Positions 1 through 4,814 of a stretch of 7,686 bases of DNA are shown here, one piece after another. The notes under the pieces are model-generated. The model was not told the DNA's origin and ran no database searches. It worked only from the letters and a program-made list of their open reading frames with translations. The first letter of the stretch is position 1. Each line of letters starts with the position of its first letter. The stretch comes from Opitutaceae bacterium (GTDB lineage: Bacteria > Verrucomicrobiota > Verrucomicrobiia > Opitutales > Opitutaceae). The translations under genes and the position numbers were made by a program. The stretch is taken from contig RGAX01000133.1 in assembly GCA_009919985.1 (NCBI GenBank), forward strand, positions 1 through 7,686. Direction: 5' to 3'.

Positions 1-237
1 ATGACCGCCGCTTGCCAAGCCGTGATCGCACACGCGTTCACCCAACTCAAAGTCGACCGCGTCATCGTCGCCGTCGCCACCGAAAATCACCGCGCCGCCG
101 CCCTGGTAAAACGTCTCGGCTTCATGCCCATCAGCACGCTCAAAAAAGCCGAGTGGCTCTACGATCACTTCGTCGATCACCACATTTACCAGCTGCTCAA
201 TCCGACTGCGTCCGCCGCCATTTCTGGCCGCGGTTGA
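1..237 (+). CDS. GNAT family N-acetyltransferase, C-terminal fragment (5' end outside window)
   Basis: This is the C-terminal part of a Gcn5-related N-acetyltransferase of the RimJ/RimL type, a family that moves an acetyl group from acetyl-CoA to an amine such as a protein N-terminus. The 78 visible residues show the end of the fold. A helix resembles the one after the acetyl-CoA loop (MTAACQAVIAHAF), followed by a strand (DRVIVAVATEN) and then the typical N-x-x-A-x-x-L-V-x-x-LGF segment at about residues 29-41. The open frame runs back to base 1 and the ATG there lies inside the conserved acetyl-CoA-binding region, so it is almost certainly an internal methionine and the gene starts upstream. 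Family members are about 160-190 residues, so more than half is missing. The frame ends with TGA at 235-237. The substrate cannot be inferred. It converges on the metallophosphoesterase gene with a 56-base gap. Confidence 0.8.
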   Translation: MTAACQAVIAHAFTQLKVDRVIVAVATENHRAAALVKRLGFMPISTLKKAEWLYDHFVDHHIYQLLNPTASAAISGRG

Positions 238-281
238 GTGCCGCGATCGAAAAAAATTAGACAGATTATTTCCCAGGTGAT

Positions 282-297
282 TTAAGATTTCGCTTAA
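282..297. repeat. Small inverted repeat at the 3' end of the metallophosphoesterase gene
   Basis: TTAAG (282-286) and CTTAA (293-297) form a 5-bp stem with a 6-base loop. It lies in the gap between the convergent GNAT and phosphoesterase genes and includes the phosphoesterase stop codon. The arms are AT-rich and no strong U-tract follows on either strand, so a role in transcription termination is possible but weak. Confidence 0.2.
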
Positions 298-1502
298 GGG
301 ATCGCAATCGAAACGGTCCTGCTCTCACCCCAAGCCAGCGACGCCGCTCCCTCGCTTTTCGGGCGGGTGTTCCAGAGGCACTCGCGCACCGACAAGCGAC
401 CCGCAGCGGCATCAAATACCACGACCTGAAACGACAGCTTCGTCTCATCTTTGCCCGAGAAAGATCCTTTCATGGGCGAATCTGCGCGAAATACATTTAA
501 AGCCAGATCGGCATCCGGTCCCTTCCAAGTCGAAAATTCCGTCCAGTTGGAATGCCCGTGAAAATAGCCGACGATGTTGCGATGCGCTTTGAGAAATTTC
601 GCCAATGCGCGCTGCTCGATCAGGGTTGGACCGTCGGGTTTTCCATTGCTGGGCGACGCGGGAGCCACGTCGGCATAAATATCGCCCACAACGTTTTCAT
701 ATTTATCGCGGCTGTTGATGTCGTGCTTACCGTAAGGATTCGTCAGGTGGCGCGCATCGATCTCGGGCGGATCATGACAAAAAATAAACACCGGTACGCC
801 CGCGGGCACCGTTTTTAAATCTTCCTCAATCCAGGCCCGCGCCGAGGTGTCGGGCCAGATAGTGAGAAATATCAGGTGCGCGCCACCGACATCGTGCGCG
901 TAGATGATTTTATCCTTCGCGTAGTTGTAAGAAGCTTTCGTGCGCGGCGTGGCGGGCCGCATCATACGATTATAAATCTCCACGAGCGAGATGGCATCCG
1001 TTGCCGGCACCATCTTGCTAGGGGAACCGATGGCATTGGAAACATCGTGGTTACCCGGCACGAACCACAATGGCGTGCGCGCGCCGCGGGCGTCCTTAAG
1101 CGCGAGCCCGTCGATCCAGCAAATGTTGAACTGCGCCCATGACGCCGTCGCGCTCTGGATGTGAATCGGGTAAAGCTCCATGCGGCTCGTGAGGTCGCCC
1201 GTGATCACCGTGAACTCCACCGCGCCCACCGGCTGGCCTGCGCGCAGTCCCTTGTCCGACGGCAAAACCGCGGCGGGCAAATCATTCACCGCCTGCACCA
1301 GCGCGGCATTCACGACGGTGGCGTCGACATTGGCCCCGCCGCGAAAAGATCCTCGCGTGATCCCGAAATGCACATCCGACGTAAACACAAACGTGACCGG
1401 CGCCGCTCCCGCTACCGCCGCAGCACAAGCTACGATTATGAGTACCCGGCCAAAATTTGTCACCCTAAACCGCAGACCAGCGAGCCAGAGACACAGATTC
1501 AT
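294..1502 (-). CDS. Secreted calcineurin-like metallophosphoesterase
   Basis: This 402-residue protein carries the full metal-binding motif set of the calcineurin-like phosphoesterase family (PF00149). The motifs are SDVH at 42-45 (Asp43, His45), GD at 102-103, GNHD at 150-153, CHD at 242-244 and GH at 316-317. Such enzymes use two metal ions to hydrolyse phosphomonoesters, phosphodiesters or nucleotides; the substrate here is unknown. The N-terminus has basic residues, a hydrophobic run (about 19-32) and an Ala-rich cleavage zone (AVAGA, 29-33), so it is probably exported to the periplasm. The ATG at 1502 is the only Met in this region. A GTG at codon 14 (1461-1463) would give a more compact signal peptide and is a credible alternative start. 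About 57 residues separate the first two metal motifs, a longer insert than in minimal members. The tail after residue 345 is poorly conserved beta structure. It is divergent from the DUF4337 gene. Confidence 0.85.
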   Translation of the reverse strand: MNLCLWLAGLRFRVTNFGRVLIIVACAAAVAGAAPVTFVFTSDVHFGITRGSFRGGANVDATVVNAALVQAVNDLPAAVLPSDKGLRAGQPVGAVEFTVITGDLTSRMELYPIHIQSATASWAQFNICWIDGLALKDARGARTPLWFVPGNHDVSNAIGSPSKMVPATDAISLVEIYNRMMRPATPRTKASYNYAKDKIIYAHDVGGAHLIFLTIWPDTSARAWIEEDLKTVPAGVPVFIFCHDPPEIDARHLTNPYGKHDINSRDKYENVVGDIYADVAPASPSNGKPDGPTLIEQRALAKFLKAHRNIVGYFHGHSNWTEFSTWKGPDADLALNVFRADSPMKGSFSGKDETKLSFQVVVFDAAAGRLSVRECLWNTRPKSEGAASLAWGESRTVSIAIP

Positions 1503-1621
1503 GCTGTAAGCTTTTCAGACTTATCCAAGGTGACCAGCTCAATGCGCGAAATCTCTAGGCCCAGAACAAAACAACTGACAGCTGCACGAGCAGTGCCAAA
1601 ATTTAATATAACACTTCATTT
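1503..1621. promoter_or_regulatory. Divergent intergenic region with AT-rich promoter candidate for the DUF4337 gene
   Basis: This 119-base gap separates two divergent genes and should hold both promoters. The clearest signal is the AT-rich stretch at 1600-1621, with a TATAAC at 1607-1612 or TAATAT at 1604-1609 that could serve as a -10 element for the + strand gene. Either would place the transcription start within a few bases of the ATG at 1622, giving a leaderless or nearly leaderless mRNA, in keeping with the absence of a Shine-Dalgarno sequence. No convincing -35 box lies 16-18 bases upstream, so this call is tentative. No promoter for the - strand gene stands out. Confidence 0.25.
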
Positions 1622-2227
1622 ATGAGCACCAATCTCGACGAACTCAAAGACCTAGTCGCCGCCATCAAAGCCGATCAACAAGCGCAAAAAGACAAAGAGA
1701 AGCGCGACAGTTGGACCAAGTTTGTCTCCCTCTCGATGATCTGTCTGGCCGTCCTCGCCGCCGTCGCCACCCAACGCGGCGCGGGCTATTCGTCAGCCAC
1801 CATGAAACAGCTTAATGAGGCCACCTTTAACCAAGCCCAAGCCTCCGACCAATGGGCTTTTTATCAGGCCAAAGGCATCAAACAAAGCATCTACGAACAG
1901 GAGCGCGATCGCCTCAACGCGCTCGGCGCGCCCGAGCCCAAGACGCTCGCCGCTATCACCAGCCGCATTGATCGCTACGAAAAGGAAAAGAAAGACATCT
2001 CCGCCGAGGCGCATAAATTTGAAGGGAAACGCGACGAGGCACGGACCGCCGCCACGCACGCCGCTGACGCCAGCCGCGAGATGGGTCTCGCCACCACGAT
2101 CTTCCAAATCGCAATCGCCCTCGGTGGTGTTTGCCTCGTCGTCAAAAAACGCTGGCTCTGGCACTCCTCTCTAATCGCCGGCAGCCTCGCCGGCGCCCAA
2201 ATGGCCCGTGTGCTACTGCTACCGTAA
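1622..2227 (+). CDS. DUF4337 domain-containing membrane protein
   Basis: This 201-residue protein matches DUF4337 (PF14235), a bacterial membrane family of unknown function. The family hallmark ASDQWAFYQAKGIK is at residues 74-87, right after a first membrane helix (about 33-50). A charged helical segment follows (about 113-145, including RYEKEKKDISAEA) and is likely a coiled coil. Two closely spaced C-terminal membrane helices come next (about 157-175 and 178-199), beginning with the conserved TTIFQIAIALGG and with Trp residues at the KKRWLW turn. The predicted topology is a short N-terminal tail, a soluble helical domain between TM1 and TM2, and a C-terminal hairpin. The length is normal for the family. 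The ATG at 1622 has no Shine-Dalgarno but fits the family N-terminus. No function can be assigned from the neighbours. Confidence 0.88.
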   Translation: MSTNLDELKDLVAAIKADQQAQKDKEKRDSWTKFVSLSMICLAVLAAVATQRGAGYSSATMKQLNEATFNQAQASDQWAFYQAKGIKQSIYEQERDRLNALGAPEPKTLAAITSRIDRYEKEKKDISAEAHKFEGKRDEARTAATHAADASREMGLATTIFQIAIALGGVCLVVKKRWLWHSSLIAGSLAGAQMARVLLLP

Positions 2228-2253
2228 TCACTCCGCAAGGAAGCCGCTCCGCG

Positions 2254-2268
2254 TGAGCCCTCGGCTCA
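2254..2268. repeat. Perfect hairpin, REP-like palindrome
   Basis: TGAGCC and GGCTCA form a perfect 6-bp stem closed by a CTC loop, 27 bases after the DUF4337 stop codon. It sits within a GC-rich stretch (about 2231-2280) that looks unlike the coding sequence on either side. No T-run follows on either strand, so it is not a classical intrinsic terminator. Its size and intergenic position are those of REP-type dispersed repeats or an mRNA 3'-stabilising hairpin. Only one copy is present in this window. Confidence 0.4.
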
Positions 2269-2304
2269 GCCTACATTGGCAAAGTTCCTTTCTGAAACGA
2301 TGGC

Positions 2305-2406
2305 ATGATCACCGAAATCCAGCGCTCGTCCGAATTCGCCACCGCCCTACTCACCTTGCTTGAGCTTCAAGCCACTTTGAAAAATTCCGGTAAAACTATA
2401 TCTTAA
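2305..2406 (+). other. Doubtful 33-codon ORF in the intergenic stretch
   Basis: An ATG at 2305 opens a 33-codon frame ending with TAA at 2404-2406 (MITEIQRSSEFATALL...), 49 bases before the DUF1080 gene. Most early codons end in C or G, as in real genes here, and the product could form one amphipathic helix. There is no Shine-Dalgarno and a stop lies four codons upstream of the ATG. I recognise no family. It may be a small protein, a leader peptide, the decayed start of a lost gene, or chance. The remainder of 2228-2455 holds nothing else I can support. Confidence 0.15.
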
Positions 2407-2455
2407 CCAAGACGCCAGCGTCGTCATTCGGCTCAATACCTGATCACATTTCCCC

Positions 2456-3241
2456 ATGAAAAAACCCCTCAAAACCCTCGCTCCCGTCTTCGTACTTATC
2501 CTTGCCGTACTTTCACCCTTCAGCCGTGCCGAGATTGGCGTCGGCGCCGTGCCGCTCACGGGCGCTGAAATGCTTATCGATGGTACCCGCGCCACGCTCG
2601 ACGCCAAATGGACGTACTGGACCGGCCCACGCTTCACCTCCGCCCTTCCCATCAAATGGCAGATCGTACCCGATCCCGTCGTCCCCGGCACCAGCGTCCT
2701 CATGACCGATGACCGCGCCGCCGACGGCGGGAAATTTGGCGCCGCTGATATCGTGACCAAAAAAGCTTATCGCGATTTCCGCCTGCACGTGGAGTTCCTT
2801 GTCAGCAAACCCGGCGGCAACAGCGGCGTGTATCTCCAAAACCGTTACGAAATCCAGATCTGCGACGGAGACGCTACGAACCACGGCATGGGCGCCGTCA
2901 TCAACGAAACTCCTTCGCCCTACTTCGCCTACAAAGGCCTCGGCCATTGGAACGCCTACGACATACAATTCCGCGCGGCCCGCTTCAAAGACGGCGTTCG
3001 CACAGAGCCCGCACGCGTCACCCTTTATTTCAACGGCGTCAAGGTCCACGGCAACCAAGTCATCCAACAGGTCTGGGGTGGCCCCAACTCAGGGATCGAC
3101 GGCGGTAACGATGGCGGCAAGGGCATCACCGACGTCCCCGGCGGCCTGAAACTACAATGCGAGGGCCACGACGTCCGCTACCGCAACGTCTGGATCAAGG
3201 AGCTCGACCTAGTCCGCCCCGGCACCGATTTCAAAAATTAA
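2456..3241 (+). CDS. Secreted DUF1080 protein (3-keto-disaccharide hydrolase family)
   Basis: This 261-residue protein begins with a classical signal peptide: a Lys-rich start, a hydrophobic core at 8-20, and probable cleavage after SRA at residue 25. It continues into a single DUF1080 domain (PF06439, concanavalin-like beta sandwich). Recognisable family segments are DIVTKKAYRDFRLHVEF (98-114), GGNSGVYLQNRYEIQICD (120-137), HWNAYDIQFRAARF (164-177), the strand LYFNGVKVHGN (190-200) and the closing GLKLQCEGHDVRYRNVWIKEL (230-250). Characterised members cleave 3-keto-glycosides made by partner oxidoreductases; others may only bind carbohydrate. No 3-keto-forming oxidoreductase is in the window, so activity is inferred from the family only. 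A Gly-rich loop (208-223) may be a surface insertion. The start is set by the signal peptide; no Shine-Dalgarno precedes it. The gene ends on the same bases as the convergent symporter gene. Confidence 0.88.
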   Translation: MKKPLKTLAPVFVLILAVLSPFSRAEIGVGAVPLTGAEMLIDGTRATLDAKWTYWTGPRFTSALPIKWQIVPDPVVPGTSVLMTDDRAADGGKFGAADIVTKKAYRDFRLHVEFLVSKPGGNSGVYLQNRYEIQICDGDATNHGMGAVINETPSPYFAYKGLGHWNAYDIQFRAARFKDGVRTEPARVTLYFNGVKVHGNQVIQQVWGGPNSGIDGGNDGGKGITDVPGGLKLQCEGHDVRYRNVWIKELDLVRPGTDFKN

Positions 3242-4728
3242 TCCGAGCCGCGCTCACCGCGCTCCGGCCACAAGTGCGCCACGCCGCAGGCGACGCCCAG
3301 CGTCACCAGCGTGCCGATCAACGTGAACCAAGGCCAAAACACCTCGGCACCAAAGATACGCAGCCACCACTCCTTCGTGACGGCCACGTTCGCCGGCCAG
3401 TAAATTAAGTTCATCACCACGAGCGAGGTCGTCATCCCGACCATCGTAGCCCTAGCGCCGAGCCGTTTCCAAAACAGCGCGATGATCAGCGAGCCGAGCA
3501 ACGCGCCTGCCGTGAGTCCGCGTAGCGAAAACGCCGCGTTCAACACAAAGGTCACTTCCCGCGTGAGCCATGCTGTGCCCACGAGCACCACCGCCCAAAA
3601 TACCGTCGAGATTTTGCTGAATCGCAGAAAATATTCCTCGTCGCGGCCTTTCATAATCTGCTTCACAAAATCCATCGTCGAGACCGACGCCAGCGACGTA
3701 ATCGCCGAGCTAATCGACGACATCGCCGCCGATAAAATCGCCACAATTAGAAATCCTTTCAAGATGTGCGGCACTTCTGTCATCATAAAAATCGGGAAAA
3801 TAAAGTCATTGGACTTAATCCCGGGTCGCGCCTCGGGGAGCGGAATTTGAAACGGGTGACCTTGGTAAAAAACCCAAAGCATCACGCCCACGAGCAGGAA
3901 AATTAAAAACAACGGGAAAATCAGCACCGCGCTCAGCGCAAGCGCCTTGCGCCCGTCCGCTACGTCGCGGCAGGCAAGCACTCGTTGCACGATCAATTGT
4001 TCCGCCCCATGCGTCGAAAGCACCATCACCGTGCCGCCGATCGCACCCATCCAGATATTAAAGGGCGCCGAAAACGTAAAATTCGTATTCATCCACGCGA
4101 GTTTCCCCGCCGCACCGGCTTGCGCCATGACCGCGCCCCAACCGCCGTCGATTAACGTAGGAATATAAAACAGCGCGAACACTCCGCCGGCGAGAAACAG
4201 TCCAAATTGCACCGCGTCGGTCCAGATCACGGCCTTTACGCCGCCGATATAAGTGTAAAGCAGTGAGAGGCCGACAAAGAGCAAAATCGCCCCGAGGATC
4301 GGATCCACGAGGCCGCCAAAACTGCACACCGATTCACCCAACAATAGCCGGATCGGAATGCACGCCACATAGACGCGAACGCCAGCTGCCATTGTTTCCA
4401 GAAATAGAAAAAATGCGCCCGCTAGCCGCCGTGGCCCGCGCCCGAGGTGTTGCTCGAGGAGCTGATACGGCGAATAGATTTCGCCCTTCATGTAGTGCGG
4501 CACCATCACGACCGCCAAAATGATCCGCGCGATCACGTAGCCCACGATCATCTGGATAAACAAAATATTCGAACCGTACGCGATCGCCGGCACGCCAATG
4601 ATCGTCAACGCGCTCGTCTCTGCTGCGACGTTGCGCTGGTCTTTACCGAACCATACGCCGAGTCCGATGATGCCGCCGAGATACAATAAAATCACGAGCC
4701 AGTCACCGAAGTTGAAATAGGCGTTCAT
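3238..4728 (-). CDS. Sodium/solute symporter (SSS family), missing part of the first core helix
   Basis: This 496-residue polytopic membrane protein belongs to the SSS/SGLT family (PF00474), which imports sugars, organic acids or other solutes with Na+. The typical segments are present: ETSALTIIGVPAIAYG (37-52), YMKGEIYSPYQLLEQHLG (79-96), YTYIGGVKAVIWTDAVQ (158-174), and the Na+-site helix ILSAAMSSISSAITSLASVSTMDF (331-354) with its paired serines. A dozen or so hydrophobic helices can be traced, and the C-terminus is short and charged. It has one defect. Residue 33 (in GKDQRN) is followed at once by VAAETSALT. Family members normally carry about 20 more residues here, a D-Y-F-x-x-G-R-S-x-P-W-W-A-V-x-x-S-type stretch forming the start of the first core helix. 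The frame is otherwise intact. The gene is divergent from the AmiE-NamZ fusion, which hints at MurNAc or a muropeptide as substrate; this is inference. Confidence 0.9.
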   Translation of the reverse strand: MNAYFNFGDWLVILLYLGGIIGLGVWFGKDQRNVAAETSALTIIGVPAIAYGSNILFIQMIVGYVIARIILAVVMVPHYMKGEIYSPYQLLEQHLGRGPRRLAGAFFLFLETMAAGVRVYVACIPIRLLLGESVCSFGGLVDPILGAILLFVGLSLLYTYIGGVKAVIWTDAVQFGLFLAGGVFALFYIPTLIDGGWGAVMAQAGAAGKLAWMNTNFTFSAPFNIWMGAIGGTVMVLSTHGAEQLIVQRVLACRDVADGRKALALSAVLIFPLFLIFLLVGVMLWVFYQGHPFQIPLPEARPGIKSNDFIFPIFMMTEVPHILKGFLIVAILSAAMSSISSAITSLASVSTMDFVKQIMKGRDEEYFLRFSKISTVFWAVVLVGTAWLTREVTFVLNAAFSLRGLTAGALLGSLIIALFWKRLGARATMVGMTTSLVVMNLIYWPANVAVTKEWWLRIFGAEVFWPWFTLIGTLVTLGVACGVAHLWPERGERGSD

Positions 4729-4814
4729 GGGGTAAAGCCATCACGCAAAAATGAATTTTATTTGGCGAGGAGTTTTATCGCCCAGCCCCCAAAGATCCTT
4801 ATTACTTAGTGCCG
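4729..4814. promoter_or_regulatory. Divergent promoter region between symporter and AmiE-NamZ fusion, with inverted repeat
   Basis: About 80 bases separate the starts of two divergent genes and must hold both promoters, so shared regulation is plausible. The centre is AT-rich (4747-4763) and is flanked by an inverted repeat, GGCGA (4764-4768) and TCGCC (4778-4782), 14 bases centre to centre. That spacing would suit a small dimeric regulator, but the arms are only 5 bp long. No consensus -35/-10 pair and no Shine-Dalgarno is evident for either gene. No regulator gene is adjacent. Confidence 0.35.

Noticed and set aside
1161..1625. 154-codon + strand frame antisense to the metallophosphoesterase and reaching the DUF4337 start
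   Set aside because: It is Arg- and His-rich, typical of an antisense reading frame, and the opposite strand carries an intact metallophosphoesterase motif set.
2254..2268. Intrinsic terminator for the DUF4337 gene
   Set aside because: The hairpin is perfect but short, and no run of T follows on the + strand.
2513..3067. 184-codon - strand frame inside the DUF1080 gene
   Set aside because: The + strand product matches a known family from signal peptide to C-terminus; the antisense frame matches nothing.
4809..4811. GTG as the start of the fusion gene
   Set aside because: An ATG two codons later (4815) gives the same signal peptide beginning with basic residues. Neither start has a Shine-Dalgarno, so ATG is preferred; the GTG cannot be fully excluded.
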